Shown here: piece after piece, positions 34,121 through 45,440 of the stretch | Layout: every line of letters begins with the position of its first letter | Position numbering within the stretch: position 1 is the stretch's first letter | Assembly (NCBI GenBank): GCA_905178155.1 | Contig: CAJINV010000007.1 | Coordinates: 4,242,258 to 4,306,257, forward strand | Direction of reading: 5' to 3' | DNA from: Amoebophrya sp. A120 | Taxonomy: Eukaryota > Sar > Dinophyceae > Syndiniales > Amoebophryaceae | Length of the DNA: 64,000 bases | Notes under the pieces: model-generated | What the model was told of the DNA's origin: nothing | The model's database searches: none | Seen by the model: the letters and a program-made list of their open reading frames with translations, nothing else | Translations under genes and position numbers: made by a program

Positions 34121-36357
34121 ATGTTCGGAAACAATTTTGGCGGAGGCTCCTCCATGTTCCAGAGCAATCCGTTTGGAGTACAACCAGCACCAGGAACAAC
34201 AACTAGCAACCCGGCCGGGTCGGCAGCAGCAGCAACGTCTTCATCTCCAAGCGCAAAGCGGCAGAAGCTCGACACCAGCAGCGTAGCGGCAGCAGCTCCG
34301 GCGCTTCTCCCGCCGATTCCGAAGGAGCAGGCCGCGCCGCAGCATGTCGACGCGAACCAGCTGGCGGTGCTGGAGGACAAAAATGATCCGCTCGGCCCCC
34401 TGCAGCCGGGCCAGTCGACTAGCGTGCAGGGTTCGGGAACGTCTGTGTACACCATCGAGCGGAAAGGCGGAGCCACGATCGAGGCCGGCGCCTACTACCA
34501 GTGCAGCTGTCCGGCGTTCAAATTTTCGAATAAGGCGAATAAGGGGAAGCCGTGGGCGGCCCGGACCTGCAAGCATTTGCAAAAACTGCGGGGCATGGAC
34601 CGGGAAGAGCAACGAATCCGAGACTGGATGGCCTTGCACGGTGCGGGCGGGGCGAAAGTCAGCGGTGGCGCGGGTGAGGATGGTCTTGGGGAGAAAGCGG
34701 TCAAGCCGGCGAAGGCCAAGGCCAAAGCAAAGGCTGGGGCTGCGGCGGCAAAGAAGCGTACTTACGTTAATATTTTTTTACATGATATAGTTAAAGATGC
34801 GTAGTCTGCTTGTTCTTTCAGCTGTCTTTTACCTGTTTGCTTTCTTCTGTCGCCATGATGTACTCAGCGTGCGGCCATTTTTTGGTGCAAGGCAAAGCCA
34901 AAGTTTGTATCAATCTGTAGCTGTTCCTGTTCGACGAAGAACTAGCACTGTCACAGAACAACCACCGACCCAATTTTTCAACAGGCGCCCGCAAGTCCGA
35001 CGACCAAGTTGTGGATGAAGCAGCGGACAACAAGGATGGTGAGGAGGAGGAGGGTGCTGTCGCTCTGCTGCTCGCGCAGACCTGGAATCCCGCCACGCAC
35101 GACGTGACGAACTACTGGGCGTCGGAGAAGCTCGATGGCGTCCGGGCGTATTGGGACAACGAGCAACAGAAGTTCTTCTCCCGGGCCGGGAACGTGTTTC
35201 ACGCCCCGAAATTCTTCACTGATGCGTTGCCGAAGTCACACAAACTCGACGGGGAATTGTTTCTCGGGCGGAAGAAATTCCAAGAGTGCGTCTCGACCGT
35301 CAGAAAGCATGTGCCGCTGGAATATCCTCTGGGGAAGATTTTTTTTCATGGTTTGACAAGCTCCTGCTACTCGAGTTGATAGTTTTGTCATACGTGCAAC
35401 GAACTACGGCTGGTCATGCAGAAAAGTGTACGCTTGCAGCAGGGGTTTTGTTGAACAAGAACTCTGTAGAGTAAGCATACGTGTGTAGGTGGAGGGGACC
35501 CCTCATTTGTTCGCTGCAACAACCCGAAAGAACTGATCCTAAGAATAAGATTGCAGTACTAAAATAAGAGTACTCTTTGTGAAGACAACCAGCAGGACTC
35601 ACTACAGTCCTTGAGCTTGGATTCAAACCAGGAGGAATTTCCCCCCGGCGATACCTACCACGAGTGGCGACGGATGAAATACATGGTTTTCGACGTGGTC
35701 GATGAAAGCCTGCGTTTCGAAGAGCGCATGGCATTGGCGAAAAAGCTTCTCGCAGCCCAAAATAGCACTAGCAACAACCCTTCATACGCGGTTTTCCACG
35801 AGCACACGCAGCTGAAACTCAGCGGAGCCACCACGAATCCACCCGGGGAACAACTACAACCTCCGACGAGCAAAAGTCCCAGCTCCAGCTCGAAAACCAC
35901 GACTACTACTGCGACGGCCGCAGCAGGAGCAAAATCGTCGAAAACGAACAACCCACCGAACAACCCGCTGAAGGACAAGGTGAATGAAATCGTGTTCGCG
36001 ATGCTCAAGAAGGTCGAGCAGGACGGCGGCGAGGGCTTGATGCTGCGCGAGCCGAACTCCTTGTATGAGCGGAAGCGGTCCAACACCTTGCTGAAGGTGA
36101 AAACATTTTTCGACCTGGACGCGACGGTCGTCAGAATCGAGCAGGGCGCGGGCAAACACAAGAACCGGATGGGCGCGCTCGTGTGTAAGGACGCGATGAA
36201 CAGGAGCATCGAGTTCAAAGTCGGAACGGGGTTTACGGACGAAATGCGCGAGAACCCACCACCAGTGGGGAGTTTGATCACGGTGAAGTACCAGGAAAAA
36301 ACGAAGGACGGAAAACCAAGATTTCCGGTCTTCATGCGGGTAAGGACGGATAAGTAG
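34121..36357 (+). CDS. ATP-dependent DNA ligase with N-terminal SWIM zinc finger (kDNA-ligase/LigE type)
   Basis: Exon 1 is 34121-34757, exon 2 starts at 34985 after a canonical intron in phase 1, and exon 3 runs about 35608-36357. The second intron's donor is ambiguous (about 35309-35351). The start is the first in-frame ATG (MFGNNFGGGSSMF). A SWIM finger, CSC then CKH, is visible at Cys128, Cys130, Cys150 and His152, followed by a Lys/Ala-rich linker. The nucleotidyltransferase domain shows motif I SEKLDGVRAYW with catalytic Lys near residue 261, KLDGELFLG, motif IIIa KYMVFDVVD, motif IV DGGEGLMLREPN and motif V LLKVKTF. The C-terminal OB fold begins GKHKNRMGALVCKD. Such ligases form an enzyme-AMP intermediate on Lys and seal DNA nicks; the compact layout matches kinetoplast and bacterial LigE ligases rather than replicative ligase I. 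A linker of about 60 Ser/Thr residues interrupts the domain. A basic SAKRQKLD near residue 45 could be a nuclear signal. Confidence 0.88.
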
Positions 36358-37283
36358 GAGCGAGAGCAGATTAGAGGATTTCTGATCAGCATAAACTACC
36401 TAATAAAGGCTCTTGCGAAGGAAGACCGTTGGCGTTGCTGTACGTAGGTTGTATTCACATCTTTAACAAATGAGAAAGAACTTCATGGTAATCGTATGTA
36501 CAACGCGTATCAAAAAACAACAAAGGCGAGAGATTCGGAAACAGCGTGCGTGTTTACGTCTGGTAACGTGCGCAGATTCCTGCTGCGCGATCGCGAGCTT
36601 GACAATGCTATGTAGGCTTTCCTGTTCAATCATGTAAATGTTGGAGCTTTACATGAACTTGATCTTGATCGATCTCCGATTGGTTCGTCGGCGTAAGCAG
36701 GTTGAAAAGCTGGTCAGATTAGCTCACATTTCATTTGAAGCGCAGATCCAGCTTTTTTTATCGGCTCGCTCAGCACCAAGGTTTGGCGATTTCTCGAGCA
36801 CGCCTTTGTTTTCACTTTTGGAGAAAGAAGATGCAGCGTAATTGATCCTTCGTTCGCACATCATACGAATGCGTTTTCTCCTTACTTTTACTACTCTAGA
36901 ACCAGATGCACGAGGATGCGAGCTATTTCTCGTTGCTTTCATGTATTTTCCGTTTGTACCTGAAAAAATATTATATGGACAGGACGGTGATAAACAAAAC
37001 ATCGACATTTTCTATCGTTGCAACACAATCAATTATTGGCCTTTATTGCGTCACCTGCGTCCTTCTTCCGGAACCAAAAAAGCTTTTACCCACAATATTT
37101 TTTTGCAGCCTAGGCGCAGCAAGCAACGCCTCTTGGTCTTGTGCACTAGAGACAGCACCTGCAGGAGCACCTCCGACGTAAGTCTCGTCGTGTCATGATT
37201 TCCAGTTCATGCATTTGCATTCCTTCCTGCACGTATAATACGTATCTGAGCCCTGTTGGTACACAAGCAACACAGTGAACAGG
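36358..37283. other. Intergenic stretch with one possible exon
   Basis: No gene is certain. A segment at 37109-37177 lies between a good acceptor (ttttttgcag) and a GTAAGT donor and is a multiple of three. It may be a leader or N-terminal exon of the following gene. Confidence 0.35.
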
Positions 37284-39611
37284 ATGAGGTCGCCTATCCC
37301 TGCTCCATCGCCCCTTATTTACCGACTCGCGCGCCTGGTCGCCGGCTCAGTGGCGCTTTTCAACGGCAGAGAGGCTTTCTGTGCAAGTCCATTCGCCTCC
37401 TGGCCCAGCACCCCGAGCACGACTGCGTCAAGTTTTCTAGCGACACCTGTCGCGGCAGCACAGGAAGAGGAGCAGAAGCAGAAGGCGGGGGAGATTACGC
37501 GGCTTTTGCTCGAGCGCGATGTCGCGGGCCGCGAGGAGACAAGAACGACTGATGGTGCGAGCAAACTACTTCCTCGCACTCGTCGAGCAGACATCGACCA
37601 AGATGTCGACATGATGTCGTACCCGCGCACCAGCAGCACCAGTAACAAAGAGAAAGACACCTCATTATCTGCAGCAGCGCCCAAATTCAAGCGCTCGGTG
37701 TCATTTTCGTTGTCTGACGACAAAGTTTTCATCATTCCCAGCAGCTATGATGCGGCAGAAGAAGTAGAGAACAATGCGGCGCCGCGTGTACATGATCAGC
37801 CAGATGATCTCCAGCCTGAAACCGAAGCTGAGGGAGTCATAGAAGTTTGCACAAGAAGAAAAGGCTCTGACTCATCCTCATCTGATTCCTCAGATGACTC
37901 TTCGTCGGAGGATCCTGGAGACGATGATGAGCAAAATGCAGGCAAGACGATTTCCAAGCATGACGACCAACTTGGCAGTAGGTTGAAAGGGAACCAGCTG
38001 GTGCTACGCTCCACCACCGGCAGCGGTGGTCCACGAGCTCCACGCACTACTACACCAGAAGCAGAGATGGAAGATGTTTCTCTATTGACGAAGAATAAGA
38101 AATCTCCTTCAGTTCGGGATCCTCGGCACGACGAACAGCCTGCTTTCCCCAAATCGAGGACTGCACCGAGCGGCGCAGGGGGATTTGGCTTGAAGAATGA
38201 CTCGTTTTCTGGCGCATCTGCACGCCAGCATCGTTCCTTTTTTCGCCAATTTTCGGAGGACGAGCCGGAGCCGCAGCGTGAGCCAAGCGACGGGGTAGAG
38301 CTCCTCAGCGGATCAGCGGAGCAGCCTCAAGAAACAGAAAATGCAAATGGAAAAACAACTATTGTCGAAGTCGACCCAGAAATGGCGGCCCTCGAGAAGC
38401 AGCTCCGCGCTTTGGCACTGTTGAAGGGGGATGCCCGGGCGAGCCAGGACCAGCTTTGGTGGGGTGTGAGCGAAGAAGAGAAGGCGAGCATGCGGAGGGA
38501 CTTGAGCGTGATTCAAACGGTATTTTCATCATCTTCATCGGGTAATACACCTAATCCTAAAAATAAACCGAATAAAGCAAACTCAACAAGCGCTGCCGCA
38601 TCAAATGTTGACAAATCGGGCACGGCCAGGGAATCAGAAGCAGACACGACCCCCTGTCAGGAAAATAGGAATCACAGTACCATCGGTGAAGTTCCCATGG
38701 ATGTCGACGCGGATGTGGGACAAATACAAATAGATCTTGCGGAACTCCATCAGGGGTCTCCACCAAAGCTACTCGCCGTCCAAGATGACCAGGCCGCACG
38801 CAAATCGCCTACGCACGAGGCGAAGAGACACGCGGCCGTCGACAAATCCAGATCTGCAAGCTCCTCTGTTGTCTCAGCAATGCCTTCGAGCGGGCTTCTT
38901 GTCCCCCCTCCTACGTCCAGAGGCGTGCCAACATGTGCAGTGGACACTTCTGAGTCTAACACAGTTAGTAAAGGTTCTGCAACATCCACACCGGCTGGAG
39001 GTAGCAAGAAGAAGAGTAAGTCATCTCCAAAAAAGACGAATGACGGTAGGCAAAGAGCTCGCAGAGATGCTGGAGGACAGGCGAAAGACCACACGGGGTC
39101 AGGTAGCGTCAACATCGCCAAGTCCAACTCTCACCAGGCAGTAGAAAACCATCAAGATCAAGATGATGATCCGAGCAAGCAAGAACCCGGACATGAAACG
39201 CAACCCCCGCAACGAGAGACTACAAGAACGACAACGGCCGAGCGCGTCAGAAATATCGTCGCGCGTATTGCTAGCCGACTCGCGAACACGGGCAGGTCGT
39301 GCACATCCGAGCTCGATGTGAAGGACCTGCTTCGGCAGGCGGCCAGGCAAGGCGAAAAAGTTGCGTGCGGAATCGCGCATGGTCTCGCGCACAACGTGCA
39401 CGAAACCGTGGTGGACACCGTGGACGCGGTGCACAACTACTGCATTCCGGTCGGGGAGTTCTATCTGCGGCATTGCATATCAACCGAACCGGTCTCCAAA
39501 CAGTCCTCGATTGTAACGGCTAAAAGTACCAAAAAAATACGAAGAAAAGTAGTGCGGCCTGAGTTTGTCATTGGACGAGATTTTTGGAAAGCAGACCAAC
39601 TAATATGGTGA
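37284..39611 (+). CDS. Large low-complexity protein with N-terminal hydrophobic segment
   Basis: The ATG at 37284 opens a frame to 39611 (775 residues). The N terminus (LIYRLARLVAGSVALF) could be a signal peptide or anchor. The middle is disordered and rich in Ser, Asp and Glu (SSSSDSSDDSSSEDPGDDDE). A short ordered patch lies near residue 370 (VDPEMAALEKQLRALALLKG) with QDQLWWGVSEEEKASMRRDL after it. Near the C terminus there is a helical region with strong codon bias (ERVRNIVARIASRLANT, then VHETVVDTVDAVHNYCIPVG, then EFYLRHC). The last 45 codons have weaker codon use, so a final intron is possible. Family unknown. It is followed after 577 bases by another gene of similar style on the same strand. 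Confidence 0.6.
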   Translation: MRSPIPAPSPLIYRLARLVAGSVALFNGREAFCASPFASWPSTPSTTASSFLATPVAAAQEEEQKQKAGEITRLLLERDVAGREETRTTDGASKLLPRTRRADIDQDVDMMSYPRTSSTSNKEKDTSLSAAAPKFKRSVSFSLSDDKVFIIPSSYDAAEEVENNAAPRVHDQPDDLQPETEAEGVIEVCTRRKGSDSSSSDSSDDSSSEDPGDDDEQNAGKTISKHDDQLGSRLKGNQLVLRSTTGSGGPRAPRTTTPEAEMEDVSLLTKNKKSPSVRDPRHDEQPAFPKSRTAPSGAGGFGLKNDSFSGASARQHRSFFRQFSEDEPEPQREPSDGVELLSGSAEQPQETENANGKTTIVEVDPEMAALEKQLRALALLKGDARASQDQLWWGVSEEEKASMRRDLSVIQTVFSSSSSGNTPNPKNKPNKANSTSAAASNVDKSGTARESEADTTPCQENRNHSTIGEVPMDVDADVGQIQIDLAELHQGSPPKLLAVQDDQAARKSPTHEAKRHAAVDKSRSASSSVVSAMPSSGLLVPPPTSRGVPTCAVDTSESNTVSKGSATSTPAGGSKKKSKSSPKKTNDGRQRARRDAGGQAKDHTGSGSVNIAKSNSHQAVENHQDQDDDPSKQEPGHETQPPQRETTRTTTAERVRNIVARIASRLANTGRSCTSELDVKDLLRQAARQGEKVACGIAHGLAHNVHETVVDTVDAVHNYCIPVGEFYLRHCISTEPVSKQSSIVTAKSTKKIRRKVVRPEFVIGRDFWKADQLIW

Positions 39612-40188
39612 ACGTAAAAAAGAAAGGGCATGCGACCCTATGGAATAAAGTAAAGGTATGATTTTGAAGGTGAAGCATTTGCATTGAATCAAGCAGAATT
39701 CGCATCCGCGATACTTACAGGTTTGAGCTAATGAAGATGAGGAAGGTTTTCATTTTCAGAATAATACGCTGCTCACTTCAATCCAACGTTAGCTTACGAG
39801 GAAGGGGAGTTAATTTGCGGTCTCGTCACTACGTTTCGGAAAACTCCCACCCACACTGACGCTTCGTGTTGCAAGATCTGACGGACGGTATTCAAAATTG
39901 GATGTACTACTTTTTCTGCATGCAAAAGCCACATGGCAGAGCGACAGCGAGGGCGGCGATTTTTTCACCCGGCATAGCAGCGATCCTGTTCCTGGACAAA
40001 CTGGGTTTTGGGTACTTTTTTCAGAACGCACAAAAGCGATTTTTTGACGTTTCTATCGATAGGGGAAATTTTGAGTCCGTCGCATTGAAATTTGCAAACA
40101 CAACACTTAATTACTTAGTCGCTATCGACTCACAGAGAGTTTCTCTGCAATAAACCGCGTATCAGTGGCGAATTATCGTTGAAGCTCC
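39612..40188. other. Intergenic stretch
   Basis: No exon supported. A frame open over 39866-40153 has a hydrophobic start but no ATG and no splice context. Confidence 0.45.
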
Positions 40189-42989
40189 ATGTCTGTGCAA
40201 AAGTTCAACCGCGGCACCCAAGAAAATTTCCTTCTGACACCCGATTCCGACATGCAGCAGGCTTTAGATGACTTGGAAGAGCATTATCTGCAGGAAGATC
40301 TCCAGGCTAGTGCGGGAGACCAAACGCAAACCGCCAGGAGCATGACGGACGAACTGAATGCGATCGGGGTCGCAGGTGGACCAGATGAAAGATTTGCTGC
40401 AGCAGAAGACGACGAGTTCGAAAATAACACGAATTCGGCACGTAGTTGTGATATCGTCGGGCAGAGGCAGAGCACGCCGTCGCAAGAGAACGAAGTAAAT
40501 GATCGTGAAGGAGCTGCAGGAGCTAACCCTGCTTCCGGGACTACTGGCCGCGTAGCTACAGGTACTAGCACTACAGCTGAGGTGAGCAGCGACGGAGCAA
40601 ATGCAAGACCTAGACCTTCTATGATGAACACAGATCATTCGCATTCCAGATTCGACGTGTTTTGCCATCGAGTCGTGTCGGGAGCGGTGCAGTGGATGTA
40701 TGATCGAGTGAAACTATCGGACGAGGAGAGAATGGAGCTCGAACTCGAAAAGCAATTGAAAGTAGACGTCGACACAGGTAACGCCTGCAGCCACGAGGGC
40801 GCCCTCTTGTTGGAGCAGATGCTTGTCAAGGATAAGAAGGGCGGGATAACATCATCAGGAAGCACTAGCGCCGGTACAACCTGTAGAAGTTTTTCGTCCA
40901 CCTCTACCGCCACAGTGGCCGGCCCTTCTTCCGCCTCCTCGTCGTCATGCAGTGCCAAAGGAGCTGTAGGTAAGGGTGCAGCATCATCGAAAACCACGGT
41001 GGCGGAGAAGGAAAAAGACCAGGAGCTGGAAAAGATGCAGAAACTGCACCAGATGATGAAACACCGACGGAGGCGGGATTTGAAAAAAATCTCGGAAATG
41101 AGCAACAACGGGCAACTGATGATCTCTAGCGGCGTATTGGAGCAGGGCATGGCAAACTTCAAAAATTACAATAACCACGCTGTTGGTGGTGCTGGCGGTG
41201 CGACTTCTAGTACTTCTCCGCTTGTTGGTGCACTTGGCACCGCGAAGATGAAAAAGAAAAAAGAGCAGAAAAAGATGATATCCTCACCAGCGACGTCAAG
41301 GACGTCGGCTGGGGCGCCGGCCGCAGGTGGAAATCTTCACCTTGATCAGGATCTTGCTACGACCGCCTCTCCAGAGGATATCTCCAGCCAGATCCAGATT
41401 TACAACCGAACCCGGCCGAACCAGCCGCCCACTGCGGACGACAAGGTGTACTTGAAATTGCCGCTACACGCTATTTTCACCCCAGGGTATTCCGACCAAC
41501 CAGGGGCCCTCGAAGCGGACGCGAGGCTTTGCATCGGGCGCCCTACCATGGTATCCAGAAAAAAACACCCATCCCCATCCATTTTTTACATGACAAATAT
41601 TGCAGATTATGCATGTTTTGCATGACAAACTGGATGGGGATGGGTGTTTTTTCCTGGATACATGGTCTGGGACGCGCCGGCCGAGCGGTGGCGAAAATTT
41701 CTGATCAAGGAGGTCACGGAAGACGGCCAAGGGTCAGCAGTTATCGTTTGGAGGAGCAAGTACTTAAGTGTCGCATGGAGCTGCGTTGTAAATCTTTATT
41801 TATAGGCTGAGAATTGCAATTGCTATGATCCACACGGTAAGTACGAAAGGCTTGTGCCTGCCTTATCTTTACCTTCTCTAGGTCTAGCACAGTTGTTTAG
41901 CAGCTTTGCATAAAGATTCGTCGCATAAAGATAAACAATTCGCCATGTTGATTGAAATCTGTTAATACTAGGATGCTGAGGCTCGTATGCGACGCTCGTT
42001 TTGCAATGCACATCATCGTTTGAGAAGAAAGGGCCTTGTGCCATACCATTCGTAACAGCGCCACCAAACTTCGGAGGAGGAGTTGCCGTTTCTGCGGTTA
42101 GTGGTACGTCAGCAGGCCCTTCGGGCGCGACTGCGAGCACGACTTATGCTGGACCACCGCCCGAAGCTGCATTGAAAACTGGCGTACCTCCAGAAGCTTC
42201 TTGCGGACCACAACAGCACACCACGACGAGCAGTAGCCAAAGCAAAAGGCGAAACAACAAAAGCAGCCTCATCTCGTCGTGCTCATCTGGTGGAGGTGCC
42301 ACACCTTCTAGCAGTAGGAGAACAAGCAAAGTAGACTCGTCACGAGCAGGCGGGCCTAAAAGTGCTAGCGCAGCACGAGCAACTGGGATGAAAAACAAGT
42401 TCGTTCTACTGGAAGAAGTTGATTCCGCGACGTACCAAGAAAAGCTCTGCGAGGTGCAAGAATTGGCGTTGCAGGAGAAACGGGACAGAACTAGGTTTCT
42501 GTGGAAAAAGCTGCGGTGGCGGAATTTGACCGTCTTCACAGTATGTCAAGGCATGTTCTTGAAACGACCCTTGCTATGACTGTCAGACGTGTAAAGAGTC
42601 GTACTGTGCAGAAACAGCATGTTGTAGCTCCTGTAGGAGCGAGCATTTTTTTGCAGGCGGCCAAAGTTGACACTTCATTTATCATTTTCTTTTCGTCTAA
42701 TTTGAATTTCAATCAATCAAAGTAAGTACTTTATTCGTGAAGATAAATACGAGCTGCACTACAAACAATCACTGGCATCGCGAAGGTCGTCACGAGTATT
42801 TGTTGCCTAGTATACAGAATTTGGATGTTCCATGTGCTTTTTGAAGTGCACTGCACCTGCAATCCGGAGGACTTGAGCTTCATCAGTAGGCGTGCTGTGG
42901 AGAACTACGAGGGCCTAGTGCAGCCTACGGCGACTGAGCAGAAAAACAATTTCCTCCAGTTTTGCTATCCAGGCTTGCAGAAGCTGTAG
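40189..42989 (+). CDS. Unrecognised protein with four exons, one intron being a TIR element
   Basis: The start is the ATG at 40189 (MSVQKFNRGTQENF). Exon 1 runs to the CATGG at 41547-41551, exon 2 starts at 41666 and ends near 41760, exon 3 covers about 42028-42540 and exon 4 ends at TAG 42987-42989. Visible features are an N-terminal acidic helix, a Ser-rich linker, the block DVFCHRVVSGAVQWMYDRVK, a basic coiled-coil stretch (KMQKLHQMMKHRRRRDLKKI), and a possible globular part KVYLKLPLHAIFTPGYS continuing as GRPTMVWDAPAERWRKFLIK. After another linker come EEVDSATYQEKLCEVQELAL and FLWKKLRWRNLTVFTVYRIW, ending in CYPGLQKL. Exons 1 and 2 are separated by an inverted-repeat element with a target duplication. 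Exons 3 and 4 meet at a 5-base direct repeat (AGTAT) where no GT-AG choice keeps the frame. Family and function unknown. Confidence 0.6.
41547..41665. mobile_element. Introner-like element: 109-bp TIR element with CATGG duplication
   Basis: The element spans 41552-41660. Its 30-base ends match as inverted repeats at 29 of 30 positions (left begins tatccagaaaaaaacaccca). The sequence CATGG flanks it at 41547-41551 and 41661-41665. Removing the element plus one CATGG (114 bases) restores the frame RPTM-VWDAPAERW; read through, the frame meets a stop. None of the six equivalent splice positions gives GT-AG; the choices include AT-AC and GT-TG. Confidence 0.88.
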
Positions 42990-43449
42990 TAGTATCGCAA
43001 ACGACTTCAAATCAATAGAATCTGAACAATTACTTCTTGCATCATATCAACCAAGGCAATAGCTAAATGTTGACGCACGAACAAGACGCACAAGAAATGC
43101 ACACCTGTTGGTTTGGAACGCGCATGCGATACTAATGTTTTCAAAGTACACTACTGGCCGAACAGATCACCTGGCGGAGTTTTCTCCAACTACCGGCGGC
43201 CACGGAGTATAGTACCGGAAAATTGCGGGAAGATCAAGCTCTCTCAAGATGTTTACTCACTCTACCTTCTTTCAGCATATCATTCCCCAAAGAGACAGAC
43301 TCTTTTGCGGGCCTGGTTGTATAATTGGAAAGTCTACACTGGTGGTGGGAATTGCAAATGCAATTGGAACTGAGTGAATAACAAACCGCAATGAGCAAAA
43401 GAACGAACAGCTGCTCCAAAGACAATGAGCAAGATATACATATATTCTA
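42990..43449. other. Intergenic stretch
   Basis: No exon supported. A short frame at 43113-43373 has no clear coding bias. Confidence 0.45.
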
Positions 43450-43501
43450 CAAGAAAACGGGTCGCCCTGAAGGGCGACCCTTTCTTGAACTTGATTTTTT
43501 T
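43450..43501. other. Strong stem-loop followed by a T run
   Basis: A 10-bp perfect stem (gggtcgccct, loop ga, agggcgaccc; 43459-43480) is extended by 7 bp (caagaaa with tttcttg) around a 2-base bulge, and T7 follows at 43495-43501. It looks like a terminator or small-RNA end but could be structural only. It sits just before the G-rich repeat region. Confidence 0.5.
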
Positions 43502-43610
43502 GCATAAGCATGATCATTAGGATTGTTGGGCTGGGCTTCCTGGGAAGGAGGAAGGGCGGGGCAGGGGTAGCGCTCAGGAAGAGTAGCGCGACAGGAGATC
43601 AGTGCGTGCG

Positions 43611-43619
43611 CTATATAAA
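43611..43619 (+). promoter_or_regulatory. TATA-like sequence upstream of the repeat region
   Basis: ctatataaag lies about 130 bases before the ATG of a G-rich open frame (43750). No supported gene starts here, so a promoter role is weak inference. Confidence 0.2.
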
Positions 43620-44192
43620 GTTGTAGGGGCAGCAGCTGTAGACAGAAAGCAGAAAGGCGCCTCGGGTACAGACAGAGCAGCTGCCTGCCAGCTCTGAAGT
43701 AAGAAGCCAACAGGCCTTCTGACACCTGCACAGCGGAAGCGGAGCGGAAATGTGGCGACCCAAAGGCTCAGGCAAGTCGAGGCGCCGTCTCCGGTGCGTG
43801 ATAAACTACCTAACAACACTGCGAAGCGGCCCCGCTGATCATGCGGCTCCGGCGATGGGGCAAGTGAGTGTCGTGGTGCAGACATTCGCCGGGCTTTTGC
43901 GTTCGTACTGTGGTGGCCTGGCCCTATTTCTACACCCAGAACACCTCCGGGGCGTGGGGACTTCAGTTGCTGCGCCCGATCATGCGCGCGCTAATCTATC
44001 GAAGGCGTCAGCCGCGGGATGGCGATCGATGGGGGGGGCCGGGCGATGGAGGGGCGGCGGCCGAGTACAAACGCACCAAGGCAAGGGACGGGCGGGCCGA
44101 AGTGGTTGGGCTTCGTGCTGGCCGTGTGCCAACGCAAAAGAAAAGCAGAAACATCTTTTGGCGCCCCTCCGCCCAGCAACTACGCAAAAGAA

Positions 44193-45440
44193 GCCGGCGC
44201 CGGGGCTCGCTTGGCGGGCCTTCACGCAAAGCAAGCAAAGGCTCAGGGCAGAAGGCCCGAGAGAGCGAGGGCCCGCCCGGCCCGGCCAATGGGGGGGGCC
44301 TCGGTCGGGGGGGCCCCCGGGGCTTCTGTTCGGGCGGGCCTCGCGGGGGGCCTCAGGCCCGGGCATTTGCCGGCGCCGGGGCTCGCTTGGCGGGCCTTCG
44401 CGCAAAGCAAGCAAAGCTTCAGGGCAGAAGACACGAGGGCCCTTCCGGGCTGGCCAAAGGGGGGGCCTCAGGGGGGGCCTTAGGGGGGGCCTCAGGGCTG
44501 TCAATAGGGCCACAGGCTCGGGCATAGGCCGGCGCCGGGGCTCGCTTGGCGGGCCTTCGCGCAAAGCAAGCAAAGCTTCAGGGCAGAAGACACGAGGGCC
44601 CTTCCGGGCTGGCCAAAGGGGGGGCCTTAGGGGGGGCCTCAGGGGGGGCCTTAGGGGGGGCCTTAGGGGGGGCCTTAGGGGGGGCCTTAGGGGGGGGGCC
44701 CATGCGGGAGGCCTCAAGGCTGTCATCAATAGGGCCGCAGGCTCGGGCATTTGCCGGCGCGCGCCGGGGCTCGCTCGGCGGGCCGGGCCTTCACGCAAAG
44801 CACACAAAGCCTCCGGGCAGAAGACACGAGGGCCCTCCCGGGCTGACCACAAGGGGGGCCTTCGGAGGGGGGGCCCCCGGGGCGGCCTCAGAGGGGGCCC
44901 CGGGCTTCTGTTCGGGGGGGCTTTGCGGGGGGCCTCCGGCTCGGGCATGTGAGTGCCGGCGCCGGGGCTCGCTTGGCAGGCCTTCAAGCAAAGCAAGCAA
45001 AACTTCAGGGCAGAAGGCCTGAGGGAGCGAGGGCCCTTCCGGGCTGGCCAAAGGGGGGGCCTTAGGGGGGGGGGCCGTAGGGGGGGCCGCAGGGATGCCT
45101 CAGGGCTGTCAATGAATAGGGCCACAGGCTCGGGCATTGGCCGGCGCCGGGGCTCGCCTGGCGGGCCTTCACGCAAAGCAAGCAAAGCTTCAGGGCAGAA
45201 GACAGGAGGGCCCCTCCGGGCTGGCCAAAGGGGGGGCCTCAGGGGGGGCCTCTGCCGGGGGGGGCCTCCGGGGTGCCTCAGGGCTCCTGTTCCTTCGGGG
45301 GGGCCTTGCGGGGGGCCTCAGGCTCGGGCATTTGCCGGCGCCGGGGCTCGCTTCGCGGGCCTTCAAGCAAAGCAAGCAAACCGTCAGGGCAGAACGCCCG
45401 AGGGAGCGAGGGCCCTTCCGGGCTGGCCAAAGGGGGGGTC
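44193..45440. repeat. GC-rich minisatellite, seven units of about 160-225 bp
   Basis: The string gccggcgccggggctcgc, or a close variant, begins at 44193, 44369, 44528, 44753, 44955, 45140 and 45334. Each is followed by an aagcaagcaaa segment, a cagaag segment, gggctggccaaa and a variable number of short agggggggcct units. Frames of about 400 codons stay open on both strands because the unit lacks stops, so I do not treat them as genes. Confidence 0.9.

Noticed and set aside
43750-45185. Open frames of about 400 codons on both strands in the G-rich repeat
   Set aside because: They follow the repeat unit, appear in several frames and both strands, and have compositions set by the unit. No start context or conserved block supports a protein.
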